Assembly: GCA_022824145.1 (NCBI GenBank)
Contig: JAJEAY010000217.1
Coordinates: forward strand, 1-47,985
Direction: 5' to 3'
Origin: Rhodobacter sp.
GTDB taxonomy: Bacteria > Pseudomonadota > Alphaproteobacteria > Rhodobacterales > Rhodobacteraceae
DNA length: 47,985 bases
Under the pieces are notes generated by a model. The model saw only the letters and a program-made list of their open reading frames with translations. It had not been told where the DNA came from and ran no database searches. The position numbers and the translations under genes are program-made. Each line of letters begins with the position of its first letter. Position 1 is the stretch's first letter. This document shows, one piece after another, positions 35,863-44,656 of this stretch.

Positions 35863-36249
35863 CTAACGTGCTCCGCTGACGAGTCAACCGCGGATAATGC
35901 CATTGGCGGATTGTTCATTCTCTCAATCCCGATGACGGATTCCCGCATTCGACAGCCAGCGCGCTTTTCCATTCCTCCGGTCCACTCCGTTTTGCCAATA
36001 TCGGCATAATGTTAAGGATTGGTCAGCTTCCCAAGGCTGGATAAAGCGCATTGCTTGAAGGCGGGTTCGCTGAGATTGGATTGCAGCATCACATACAGGC
36101 CAACTTTTTCTGGAACTATGCAGTCAAAAAAGCGGTCAGTTTCGAACCTTGGAGTGTGCCGTCACGGCCCACGGACGCTTCGATTTCCGACGGCCGGAGA
36201 GACGAAGCATGATTGAGGTCCGCGCTTGGATGACCGCCAGAATTTAGAG
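35863..36249. other. 387 bp gap between PIN gene and mfd
   Basis: No gene is supported. The stretch follows the stop of the PIN-domain gene and precedes mfd on the same strand. It should contain the mfd promoter and possibly the end of the toxin-like operon, but I see no strong hairpin or consensus promoter in it. Confidence 0.45.
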
Positions 36250-36780
36250 TTACTCCACCACATCCTTGAAGCTGGTCAGTTTGAGTCGAAATCGGTGACG
36301 TGTCGCCCATTCCTGCTTGGTGCGGTCGGCCTCCGCGATGCTGAGCAGGCCTTGGCCAATCATTGAGGCGACCAGATCCTGTGTCGTGAGGATGCGAAGT
36401 GTCGCGTCGACACGGCGGGCGTGTTTGGTGGCAATGCGGTCGTCTATGGCGAGAATGAAGCGACGGTGGACGGCGAGGGCGATGGCGGAGCATTCGCCGG
36501 CGCCAAGGCGCCCGGTGGCGAACATGGATCCGAAGAGCCGAAGCTCCTCCATCATGGTGACGCGGGTTTCCGCGATGGTTCCGGCTGCGAGTGCGGCGGC
36601 GAAGCGTTTTTGCTGATCGGTATATAGGTCCGTAATTTCCGCGGCGACGTGGTCGGTTGCAAGGAAAGCGTGGGAGTGGTGGGCGAGCAGGACGATCCGG
36701 TCGATGCGCAGAAAATTGATGAGAACGGACGCATCGGTGACGATGATCGCCTGTTGGTGTTCCCCCACATCCAGTGTCAC
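36250..36780 (-). CDS. PIN-domain protein (putative toxin or nuclease)
   Basis: This 176-residue protein has a PIN ribonuclease fold. The expected acidic cluster is visible: Asp in VTDASVLINF near residue 16, Glu in HVAAEITD, Glu in LGAGECSAIALA, and the Asp pair in LAIDDRIATKHAR. Such proteins cleave RNA, commonly as toxins. It starts with GTG inside the stop of the XRE-ImmA/IrrE gene (GTGA overlap), so the two are translationally coupled. The upstream HTH-protease would be the natural regulator or antitoxin. No small conventional antitoxin gene is seen. Function as a toxin is inference. Confidence 0.8.
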   Translation of the reverse strand: MTLDVGEHQQAIIVTDASVLINFLRIDRIVLLAHHSHAFLATDHVAAEITDLYTDQQKRFAAALAAGTIAETRVTMMEELRLFGSMFATGRLGAGECSAIALAVHRRFILAIDDRIATKHARRVDATLRILTTQDLVASMIGQGLLSIAEADRTKQEWATRHRFRLKLTSFKDVVE

Positions 36781-38015
36781 TCGCCGCGAGCCGCTTCGGC
36801 AAGTTTGAGCAGGGTGTCGCCGGCAATCCGGAGGGCCTTGCTCAACTCCAGCACCCGGCGACGGGAAATTTCGTCGCGGCGGTAGGCCTCGATGGCGAGA
36901 TGCGCGATCTTGCTACGGAGTTCCCGGTCCCAGTAGCGTTGCTTTTCACGTCCGCCGACGTCGTCGAACATACTGAGCGCCTTGAGGTACTTGCGGCCGA
37001 ACCGCTCCCGGTGAAGGAGATCACCACACTCGCGTTCCGAAATGTATCTAAGGCTCCTAAGTCGATAGACAGCGGCTTGGTAGCTAACACCGAATTGGTG
37101 CGCGAGCAGGGCATTGTCCTTGTAGGTAATACGCTGCGAGCGGGCCGGCACACGCTGTTCGGCTTCGATGTGACCGCCCGTAGCGGCATCGAAGATGGCG
37201 TGGTCCCGGCGGCTCGGAAGTCCTTTGTCGAGGTTCCGTAGGGATGCGCGGATTCCACCTCTCGGCATGAGAAAGGCAGCGGCGAACGCGTTGGCGCGTT
37301 TCTCGACCATTTCGGACGAGTTGTCGGTGCTAGAGATGGTAACCCTGCCGTTTCGGTCCAGCAGGGCGTGTGCGTATTCGTGCGCGTAGGAAAAGCGCTT
37401 CCGTCCTTTCGGATGGAGCGAATTCACGAGAATGGCCAGCCCGATGCTGGGATGTCGTAGGAACAGACCCGACATTCGGTCGGGGAGAGTGACGCCAGAC
37501 GCCCAGATTCCCTGGGAAGCAATGAGCTCGGACACATCGGCAATGGGTGCGCTGGCGATTCCGAGTCTGCGCCGCTCCTGCTCGGCCGTCTCTTCTCCCT
37601 GGACCACGGCCTCTCCGGACGAACGGGGGAGTCGCATCGAGTAGCTGGGCGGTTCGGACCGGGGTCCGGTGTTCAGCAGACGCTCGAGGGCAACTCCTTC
37701 CCGGCAAAGATGCACGCACCTGCCGACTTGCTCGCGCGTGGTTGGATCGTCATCGAGTCCCGGCGCCAAGCGGTGCAGGGCAGCCAGAACATCCCGGTCC
37801 TTGTCCCTGAGCTCGTCATTCAGGAGGTCGGCGATGGGGTGCCGGTAAAGTTCGGAAAGCCGAGTCAGTTCGAGGGTGGATACCGAGCGGCCAGCCGCTT
37901 CGAATTGCGTAACAGCGGTTCGGGGAAGGCTCAAAGCATGGGCTACGGCCTGCTGGCTGAGGCCGCGTGCCTCGCGTGCCGCGCGCAATCGTCGGCCTAG
38001 GTCCTTCGCGTCCAT
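36777..38015 (-). CDS. XRE-family HTH and ImmA/IrrE metallo-endopeptidase fusion
   Basis: Residues about 5-60 (of 412, from ATG 38015) form an XRE/Cro helix-turn-helix (GRRLRAAREARGLSQQAVAHALSLPRTAV). The middle carries an ImmA/IrrE zinc-protease domain with HEYAH (His212, Glu213, His216) and the third-ligand region EKRANAFAAAFLMP. The C-terminal quarter is helical and basic. Proteases of this kind cleave partner repressors in phage, ICE and stress systems. I reject the first ATG (38120) because the promoter TTGACA-N17-GATTAT lies inside that extension; ATG 38015 has GGAGG upstream. It is coupled to the PIN gene and faces the CD-NTase remnant. Confidence 0.87.
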   Translation of the reverse strand: MDAKDLGRRLRAAREARGLSQQAVAHALSLPRTAVTQFEAAGRSVSTLELTRLSELYRHPIADLLNDELRDKDRDVLAALHRLAPGLDDDPTTREQVGRCVHLCREGVALERLLNTGPRSEPPSYSMRLPRSSGEAVVQGEETAEQERRRLGIASAPIADVSELIASQGIWASGVTLPDRMSGLFLRHPSIGLAILVNSLHPKGRKRFSYAHEYAHALLDRNGRVTISSTDNSSEMVEKRANAFAAAFLMPRGGIRASLRNLDKGLPSRRDHAIFDAATGGHIEAEQRVPARSQRITYKDNALLAHQFGVSYQAAVYRLRSLRYISERECGDLLHRERFGRKYLKALSMFDDVGGREKQRYWDRELRSKIAHLAIEAYRRDEISRRRVLELSKALRIAGDTLLKLAEAARGE

Positions 38016-38063
38016 GGCTTGCGTTCCTCCCTCTTGAAGTTCTGTTGCAGCGGCGTTGGGCGC

Positions 38064-38092
38064 ATAATCCATTATCGAACATACAATGTCAA
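38064..38092 (-). promoter_or_regulatory. sigma70 promoter of the XRE-ImmA/PIN operon
   Basis: On the minus strand a perfect TTGACA (38092-38087) is followed after 17 bases by GATTAT (38069-38064). This places the transcript start near 38057, about 40 bases before the chosen XRE start. The 7-base arms ATCGAAC (38074-38080) and GTTCGAT (38108-38114) flank the -35 and could be the operator of the XRE protein. Confidence 0.7.
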
Positions 38093-38101
38093 AATGCTCA
38101 A

Positions 38102-38130
38102 TTGACAGTTCGATTTTCATACCAGAGAAT
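38102..38130 (+). promoter_or_regulatory. divergent sigma70 promoter toward the CD-NTase remnant
   Basis: A perfect TTGACA (38102-38107) stands 17 bases before GAGAAT (38125-38130). Its -35 and that of the opposite promoter form an inverted repeat only 9 bases apart, so the two promoters are back to back and could be shut by one bound repressor. Confidence 0.55.
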
Positions 38131-38206
38131 GCGTGGCGCCGGCCGGTATGTCTTGGGGTGTCAACGCCGCGCGAAACACAAGGGCATCGCAGTGATCTTT
38201 CGACAG

Positions 38207-38783
38207 ACTTCCATCAACCCGAGGGGTTACGGCGACTGGTTCGACGAAAAATCTGTGCGACCTTCATGCCGGTTCTGGTGGAGCAGAAGCGCTCCATCAT
38301 GACTGGGGCAGCGACGAATTATGCGTCATTGGATGATGTCCCGGATCAGCTGGTCCGTACGCTGCTGCAGCGGTCAATCCAAGTCATGAAGCGTCACCGG
38401 GACTTGATTTTAAACGACGGGGCGGACGCCGATTACGCGCGATCTCGATGATCGTGACCACGCTGGCGGCGTATCTCTATGGTGGGGAGCCCGACGTCTA
38501 TGAGGCTCTGACCGCGATCATCTCGAAGCTGCGTGGAAATACAGGGCTTGTCGAAAACCGCATGACCGAACAAACGCTTGCTTCTTTGGGCCTCACTCAG
38601 CACACGCGGGACGGTAAGTGGTACATCGGCAATCCGGTCAATCCCAAGGAAAACATTGCAGACCGCTGGCATGAGGACAACCAGGCGACCATCCTCTTGG
38701 TATCACGCATGTCGGGACCAGCATCAAGAAACGGGAGTGATCCGCAGTCCGGCGCTATATTCCCGCCGCCGAACTGCCTCTAG
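38207..38783 (+). pseudogene. CD-NTase (CBASS cyclic-oligonucleotide synthase) remnant, frame-shifted
   Basis: Three successive frames give the C-terminal half of a CD-NTase/SMODS nucleotidyltransferase. INPRGYGDWF is read around 38213-38242. A second frame gives PDQLVRTLLQRSIQVMKRHRD (38341-38400, the LQRSIQ-KRHRD helix). A third gives ISMIVTTLAAYLYGG from 38442 and GNPVNPKENIADRW near 38628-38669. These are the hallmark motifs of the helical half that packs on the polymerase core. The catalytic N-terminal part (GS and DxD motifs) is absent: the bases upstream are the divergent promoter. With at least two frameshifts and no catalytic domain it must be dead. No CBASS effector gene is nearby. 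It appears to be the scar of a lost defence system. Confidence 0.82.
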
Positions 38784-38962
38784 GCACGCCGCAGTTCGAA
38801 AGAGTTCAGAATTCAGTTTCGGCGATCTAGGTGGGTCTTTTAAGGTTGTCTCCCGTAACCGCTTATTTCATAAAGATAATCGTCAACGCTGGCCGATCTG
38901 GCTCAATTTTTCGCCCTATGGTAATTTCTCCCCACCTAAGCTAATCGAACGAGGTCAATACC

Positions 38963-39973
38963 GTGCATCCCCTGCCACCTGCCCCGTTTCCCTCCGCACG
39001 ATTTCGCCGAATGCGCTCCTCACCGCCGCTTCGTTCGCTGGCGCGGGAATCCGTGCTGACAGTCAATGACCTGATTTGGCCTGTGTTCGTGATGGACGGC
39101 ACCGATTCGGTAGTTCCGGTTCCATCAATGCCTGGCGTAAGCAGGATGACGGTCGACCGTATCGTATCAGTGGCGGAAACAGCCAGGGAGCTCGGAATTC
39201 CGGCAATCTGTATTTTCCCTTACACAGATCCCGCGTTGAAGACCGATCTTTGTGAGGAGGCATGGAATCCGGAAAACCTGTCCAACCGCACTGTCCGGGC
39301 GATCAAGGAAGCGGTTCCCGGGATCGCTGTCATGACGGATGTCGCCCTTGATCCCTACAACGTGAACGGCCATGACGGCATCGTTCGCGACGGGTTGATC
39401 CTGAATGACGAGACCGTCGAAGCGCTCGTCCGGATGGCACTCTCTCAGGCGGAGGCCGGTGCGGACGTTCTCGGCCCATCGGACATGATGGACGGACGGG
39501 TCGGAGCGATCAGGTCGGCGTTAGAGGCGACTGGGCACGAAAACGTTGCGATCCTGAGCTACGCCGCGAAGTATTCGAGCGCGTTCTACGGTCCGTTCCG
39601 GGATGCGGTTGGCGCAAGCGGCGCCCTTAAAGGGGACAAAAGCACATATCAGATGGATCCGGGCAACTCGGATGAAGCCCTTCGTCTCGTTGCGCGCGAC
39701 CTCGGCGAAGGTGCCGACATGGTAATGGTCAAGCCAGGCCTTCCCTATCTGGATATCGTGCGAAGGGTCAAAGAGACCTTTGGAGTGCCGACATTCGCCT
39801 ATCAGGTCAGTGGCGAGTACGCGATGCTGAAGCAGGCAGGTCTGAACGGCTGGATTGACGGGCAGGCAGCCATGATGGAAAGCCTATTGGCCTTCCGGCG
39901 CGCTGGCTGCGATGGAATTCTGACCTACTTCGCCCTGGATGCCGCAAGAGTGCTTCGCGCCGCCGCGCGGTAG
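38963..39973 (+). CDS. hemB: delta-aminolevulinic acid dehydratase (porphobilinogen synthase)
   Basis: HemB joins two 5-aminolevulinate molecules into porphobilinogen, the second common step toward haem and other tetrapyrroles. The 336-residue protein has the two Schiff-base lysines, in LSYAAKYSSAFYGPFRD and in MVMVKPGLPYLD. At the metal site the sequence is ALDPYNVNGHDG rather than the cysteine-rich zinc form, so it is the magnesium-type enzyme usual in alphaproteobacteria and Pseudomonas. The start is GTG 38963, with GAGG nine or so bases upstream. It stands alone, next to the defence remnant. Confidence 0.96.
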   Translation: MHPLPPAPFPSARFRRMRSSPPLRSLARESVLTVNDLIWPVFVMDGTDSVVPVPSMPGVSRMTVDRIVSVAETARELGIPAICIFPYTDPALKTDLCEEAWNPENLSNRTVRAIKEAVPGIAVMTDVALDPYNVNGHDGIVRDGLILNDETVEALVRMALSQAEAGADVLGPSDMMDGRVGAIRSALEATGHENVAILSYAAKYSSAFYGPFRDAVGASGALKGDKSTYQMDPGNSDEALRLVARDLGEGADMVMVKPGLPYLDIVRRVKETFGVPTFAYQVSGEYAMLKQAGLNGWIDGQAAMMESLLAFRRAGCDGILTYFALDAARVLRAAAR

Positions 39974-40163
39974 CGCCCTTTGGGCCATTCCCGAAAGCCG
40001 GTTTTACAGTGCCCGAACAGCGCACAACCGGTCGGCCGTCGCCCTGAAACAGCAAACCAAAAAAATGTGGTGACAGCGTGATACTGATTCCTTAGGTTGC
40101 CGCTCAAGCATCCGGTCAAAAGGATGCATCGCAGGCACATACACGATACAGGAGATCATCGTC

Positions 40164-40721
40164 ATGAGCAGTATACCCCGCCGTTCCTTCATTGGGGCTG
40201 TTGGCAGCGCGGCCTTTCTTGCCGCCTGCGCCAAACAAACCGGATACACCGCAGCCGAAGAGATCGACACCCGCGTCGATTCGGCGCTGGAATTCCTCTA
40301 TTCCAGTCATCCAGAAACAACTGAGCTTCGTGACAAGGCTCAGGGAATTCTGGTCATGCCGGTTGTCACCAAGGCCGGACTGGGCGTTGGCGGCGCATAC
40401 GGGAGAGGCGCGCTTCGCATCAAAGGCGTGACCGTCGACTATTATTCAGCGGCCTCGGCAAGCATCGGTTTTCAGTTCGGTGCGCAGCAGTATTCTCATG
40501 CGCTGTTTTTCATGACCAAAGACGCTCTTCTGAAGTTCCGCTCTTCGCCTGGACTGGCCGCCGGGTCGGACATAGAGTTCGTGCTGAGCAGAGATGCCGA
40601 AAACATCTCCAATGAGACAACCAGTGCGCTAAGCCCGGTCATCGCCGTGATTTTCGGACAGGCAGGCCTGACTGCGGGCGCGACCGTCAAGGGAACGAAA
40701 TACACACGGATCAGTCCGTGA
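40164..40721 (+). CDS. SYLF (YSC84-like) lipid-binding-domain lipoprotein
   Basis: This 185-residue envelope protein has a signal combining twin arginines (IPRRSFIGAVG) with a lipobox ending in Cys22 (FLAAC). It is probably exported by Tat or Sec and lipid-anchored. The rest is a SYLF/YSC84 domain: AQGILVMPVVTKAGLGVGGAYGRG, the SASIGFQFGAQQYSHALFFMT segment and the closing AGLTAGATVKGTKYTRI. In eukaryotes the domain binds phosphoinositides; the bacterial role is unclear. It is monocistronic, convergent with usg. Confidence 0.9.
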   Translation: MSSIPRRSFIGAVGSAAFLAACAKQTGYTAAEEIDTRVDSALEFLYSSHPETTELRDKAQGILVMPVVTKAGLGVGGAYGRGALRIKGVTVDYYSAASASIGFQFGAQQYSHALFFMTKDALLKFRSSPGLAAGSDIEFVLSRDAENISNETTSALSPVIAVIFGQAGLTAGATVKGTKYTRISP

Positions 40722-40888
40722 CATCTCTGAGTCCAGCCGTTTCGGCGGTAATCTCCCGAGGATGCCGTCCTTCCGCGGTCTCTTCAGCTTCGCTGTTCCT
40801 GGCTTCAGTCTGGAGAGGAGCGGCTCAGGTTCGCCGCCTGCATCGCCCGCGGGATCGGCGGGCGACGAACTGCGGTTATGGTCCCGTC

Positions 40889-40928
40889 AAATAAGAAGTC
40901 CAAAAGGGACCGCTTGACGTCCCTTTGG
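40889..40928 (-). terminator. terminator of usg
   Basis: On the minus strand, right after the usg stop, CCAAAGGGAC (40928-40919) pairs with GTCCCTTTTGG (40910-40900) around an 8-base loop, with one bulged base. It is followed by the T-rich ACTTCTTATTT. A second GC-rich hairpin, TCGCCCGC/GCGGGCGA, lies at 40843-40865 and may serve the converging SYLF gene. Confidence 0.65.
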
Positions 40929-40929
40929 C

Positions 40930-41199
40930 TCAGTGGAGGGTGAATTCCCCGGTCACATGCCGCCAATTTCCGGGGCTTATCATCTTCCTGTGGCTGAATC
41001 GTACCGAATGCAGAGGCCCTTCGATCTCTTCCTTCCAGAACTCAATGAACTTGAACAACTTCGGATGTTCTGGCGCCAGGTCGTAATCCTGCCAGATAAA
41101 GGAGTTCAGTACATTTCGATAATCCGGCATCCGATAGAAGAGCTCAGCAGTGGTCAACCCGTAACCCTTGAGCATCAGTTCCGTCTCTGATCTCGACAC
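40930..41199 (-). CDS. usg: Usg family protein
   Basis: This 89-residue cytoplasmic protein matches the Usg family of alphaproteobacteria, described in old annotations as a possible phosphoribosylanthranilate isomerase subunit. No function is proven. Visible family features are MLKGYGLTTAELFYRMPDYR, FIWQDYDLAPEHPKL and the KFIEFWKEEIEGPLHSVR segment. I keep the GTG start at 41199 because GGGAG lies 8 bases upstream; ATG within MLKGYG is the alternative. It diverges from gyrA across 191 bases. Confidence 0.88.
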   Translation of the reverse strand: MSRSETELMLKGYGLTTAELFYRMPDYRNVLNSFIWQDYDLAPEHPKLFKFIEFWKEEIEGPLHSVRFSHRKMISPGNWRHVTGEFTLH

Positions 41200-41390
41200 T
41201 GCTCATCTCCCTAATTTCCAGAGTTTGCCCAATTCTCACCTGATTTCTGATGGATTTCAACAAAAACAATGTGTTATCACTCGATCCGACTGGCTGCTCA
41301 TATGAAGATATGCGCATTGCGCCCTATATCCATGTGCTGTATTCTCGACGGCAACCATATATGGGACTAGGTTACTGAGCGGGCGGGCCT

Positions 41391-44153
41391 GTGAACAACT
41401 CAACGGAAACCACCGAAAGTACGGAAGAACCAGTACCGGAATCGCCAGTATATGCTGGGCCGGTGATCTCCATCGCTGACGAGATGAGGTCGAGCTACCT
41501 CGACTACGCAATGAGCGTGATCGTCAGCCGCGCGATCCCCGATCTGCGGGATGGCCTTAAGCCCGTGCATCGCCGGATTCTCTTCGCAATGCACGAAACC
41601 GGCAACACCCACGACAAACCCTACAGAAAGTCAGCGCGCCCTGTCGGAGACGTCATGGGCAAATACCACCCGCATGGCGACCAGGCGATCTACGACGCGC
41701 TTGTGCGGATGGCGCAGGATTTCTCAATGTCCCTGCCGCTGCTGGACGGACAGGGCAACTTCGGATCGATGGACGGCGACAACTCGGCGGCAATGCGTTA
41801 CACCGAAGTGCGGATGGCCAGCCCGGCGGAGTTCCTTCTGGCCGACATCGACAAGGAAACCGTTGATTTTCAGGACAATTACGATGGAAAGGACCGTGAG
41901 CCGACAGTCCTTCCGGCGCGATTCCCGAATATGCTGGTCAACGGAGCGGGTGGCATTGCCGTCGGAATGGCGACCAACATTCCACCTCACAATCTTGGAG
42001 AGGTCATCGATGCGACGCTGGCGCTGATCGCGAATCCGGATCTGGATTCGATTCAGTTGATGGAATACGTTCCGGGTCCGGATTTTCCAACCGGCGCCAC
42101 CATACTCGGACGGTCGGGTTCGCGGCGGGCATACAGCGAAGGCCGGGGCAGCGTGATCATCCGCGCAAGAACCCGGATTGAGAACATCCGCAAGGATCGC
42201 TCCGCGATCATCATTGATGAGGTTCCATACCAGGTCAACAAGGCCAGGCTCGTCGAGCAGATCGCCGAGCTTGCCAAAGAGAAAAAGCTGGACGGAATCT
42301 CCCACGTGCAGGACGAATCCGACAGGGTCGGTGTCCGCGTGGTTATAGAACTGAAACGCGACGCCACTCCGGAAGTGGTGCTGAACCAACTCTATCGATT
42401 CACCAAAATGCAGACAAGCTTCGGCTGCAACATGCTGGCGCTGAACGGCGGACGTCCCGAACAGCTTACCTTACGAGATTTCCTTTCAAATTTCATACAG
42501 TTCCGAGAGGAAGTTGTTGCGCGGCGCACGGCTTTTGATCTGCGCAAAGCCCGCGAACGGTCACATGTGCTCTGCGGGCTTGCCGTCGCGGTAAGCAACG
42601 TCGACGAGGTTGTCGCCACGATCCGCGCGAGCGCTGATGCGGCCGAAGCCCGGTCCAGACTGATGGAACGGCGCTGGCCAGCTGCGGAAATCGCGGACTT
42701 CATCAGACTGATCGACGATCCGGGCCACACGATCAATGAAGACGGGACCTACAATCTCTCCGTTGCCCAGGCCCGCGCCATCCTGGATCTTCGGCTGCAG
42801 CGCCTTACCCAGCTCGGAGTCCGCGAGGTCACGAGTGAACTCGAGGAACTTGCCGGCCGGATCAAGGACTATCTTGATATCCTGCGGTCCAGGGCCCGGA
42901 TAATGTCCATCATTTCGGACGAACTCCGGGAGGTGAAGGACCGATTCGCCGTGCCCCGACGAACTGAAATCGTCGAATGGGCCGGAGACATGGAAGATGA
43001 GGATCTGATCGAGCGCGAAGATATGGTCGTCACCGTGACAACGAGCGGCTACATCAAACGCACTTCCCTGGCGGAATACCGCAGCCAGCGCCGCGGCGGA
43101 AAAGGCCTCAGCGGCATGGCAACCAAAGAAGAGGACACCGTCACCACGCTCTTTGTAACCGACACCCATGCGCAGCTTCTGTTCTTCACGACGGACGGAA
43201 TGGTCTACAAGCTCAAGACCTGGCGGCTTCCACAGGGCGGCCGCACTGCAAAAGGAAAGGCTGTGGTCAACATCCTGCCGATACCATTGGGTGTATCGGT
43301 GGCGGCGATCATGCCGGTCGACATGCCGGAATCCGAGTGGGACGACCTCCAGATCGTGTTCGCCACCAGTGCCGGTGATGTGCGTCGCAACGCACTGAGT
43401 GACTTCGCCAATGTATTTGCGAACGGCAAGATCGCGATGAGGCTCCCCGACGATGTGTCTCTGGTAAACGCGCGTATCTGCTCGAAAGATGATGATGTGA
43501 TGCTGGTCACCGCAAGTGGCCGCGCGGTTCGCTTTCCCGCTACGGATGTGCGTGTGTTCAAGGGGAGAACGTCAACCGGCGTCCGGGGGGTTCGGTTGAC
43601 CGACGGAGACTCAGTGGTCTCCATGGCAGTGATCCGGCATTTCCGGGCCACTCCTGAAGAACGTACGGCATTTCTGAGGAAACGGCGCGTCATTGAAGGC
43701 ACAGGGGAAGATTCGGGGGACAGCGAGGACCAGGCGACCAGCGACGTAGACATCTCCATGGAGCGTTACGAGGAAATGATATGGGCAGAGGATCTGATCC
43801 TGACGATTACCTCGAAGGGATTGGGCAAGGTCAGTTCATCGCATGACTATCCGGTACGCAGCCGAGGCGGCCAAGGCGTCAGGGCAATTGACAAGGACAT
43901 GCGCGGAGGCGTTCTTGTGGCATCATTCCGTGTGAACATTGACGACCAGATCATGCTTGTCACGTCCACCGGCCAGTCGATTCGCTGTCCGGTTGACGGG
44001 ATTTCTTTCCAGTCCCGTATTGGTGGCGGGGTGAGGGTGTTCAATACAGCGGAAGACGAGGAGGTTGTGTCAGTCGCCCGGATTGCCGAAAGGGATGAAA
44101 ATCCAGAGGACTCTCCCGAAACCGAAACACCGGAAATCAGTGAGAATGTCTGA
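41391..44153 (+). CDS. gyrA: DNA gyrase subunit A
   Basis: GyrA cuts and rejoins DNA in the gyrase tetramer that adds negative supercoils. The 920-residue protein starts with GTG. It has the catalytic tyrosine Tyr137 in [10 protein letters not shown] and the preceding [11 protein letters not shown]. The C-terminal beta-pinwheel carries the GyrA box QRRGGKG near residue 566, which separates it from ParC. An acidic insert (about 765-790, [18 protein letters not shown]) interrupts the pinwheel blades and the tail is acidic. In the quinolone-resistance region the position of E. coli Ser83 is Gln98 (GDQAIYD) and the Asp87 equivalent is kept. It is monocistronic. Confidence 0.97.
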   Translation: MNNSTETTESTEEPVPESPVYAGPVISIADEMRSSYLDYAMSVIVSRAIPDLRDGLKPVHRRILFAMHETGNTHDKPYRKSARPVGDVMGKYHPHGDQAIYDALVRMAQDFSMSLPLLDGQGNFGSMDGDNSAAMRYTEVRMASPAEFLLADIDKETVDFQDNYDGKDREPTVLPARFPNMLVNGAGGIAVGMATNIPPHNLGEVIDATLALIANPDLDSIQLMEYVPGPDFPTGATILGRSGSRRAYSEGRGSVIIRARTRIENIRKDRSAIIIDEVPYQVNKARLVEQIAELAKEKKLDGISHVQDESDRVGVRVVIELKRDATPEVVLNQLYRFTKMQTSFGCNMLALNGGRPEQLTLRDFLSNFIQFREEVVARRTAFDLRKARERSHVLCGLAVAVSNVDEVVATIRASADAAEARSRLMERRWPAAEIADFIRLIDDPGHTINEDGTYNLSVAQARAILDLRLQRLTQLGVREVTSELEELAGRIKDYLDILRSRARIMSIISDELREVKDRFAVPRRTEIVEWAGDMEDEDLIEREDMVVTVTTSGYIKRTSLAEYRSQRRGGKGLSGMATKEEDTVTTLFVTDTHAQLLFFTTDGMVYKLKTWRLPQGGRTAKGKAVVNILPIPLGVSVAAIMPVDMPESEWDDLQIVFATSAGDVRRNALSDFANVFANGKIAMRLPDDVSLVNARICSKDDDVMLVTASGRAVRFPATDVRVFKGRTSTGVRGVRLTDGDSVVSMAVIRHFRATPEERTAFLRKRRVIEGTGEDSGDSEDQATSDVDISMERYEEMIWAEDLILTITSKGLGKVSSSHDYPVRSRGGQGVRAIDKDMRGGVLVASFRVNIDDQIMLVTSTGQSIRCPVDGISFQSRIGGGVRVFNTAEDEEVVSVARIAERDENPEDSPETETPEISENV

Positions 44154-44656
44154 CGCATCATCGGCACCCGCTGGATTTTCGTAAGGATCAACTGCGTGAA
44201 GAAGGCTCACCGCTGCCGTACCTGTGTCTCAGTGAAACCGGTCAGAGGAATGGACGCACTTGGTGAGAGCGCGAGTGGGCAGCGGATCCATGTCCACACA
44301 AAGCTGCGTCAGATTCCTTTAAGTGTTGAACCTTCTCCAACGGAGATAGTGACACGGTCAGGGAGCGGGCGAGCTCCGCTTTCCATGGGAACTCGTCACA
44401 GCACGTTTTGGGGTTCTGAATGTAGATCCAGGGCCGCTTGGCCAGCCACGCCCAAACCGCCGTGGCGTCATTTCCGCGACCCGTGAATTCACCAGATTTC
44501 GTGAGACGCACTTCTGGACCGCGCCGACTGACCGCGCACGACGTGCAGAGTCTGTGCGACTTCCTTGTGCAGCCTGGCCAAGGCGCTGGCACTGACATGG
44601 AAATCAGATGCAGTGCCCTGAAGTTCGCTGCCAGAACTGACCTGTCCTTCCGGCTC
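44154..44656. other. 503 bp gap between gyrA and the AbiE pair
   Basis: No supported gene. A minus frame from 44760 to 44242 is open, but it runs out of phase through the end of the AbiEii gene and resembles no family. A decayed gene tail cannot be excluded. No clear gyrA terminator is visible. Confidence 0.45.

Noticed and set aside
36116-36826. 236-codon minus-strand frame over the PIN gene
   Set aside because: It is out of phase with the PIN frame and Pro/Arg/His-rich, whereas the PIN frame has its acidic motifs and a GTGA overlap with its partner.
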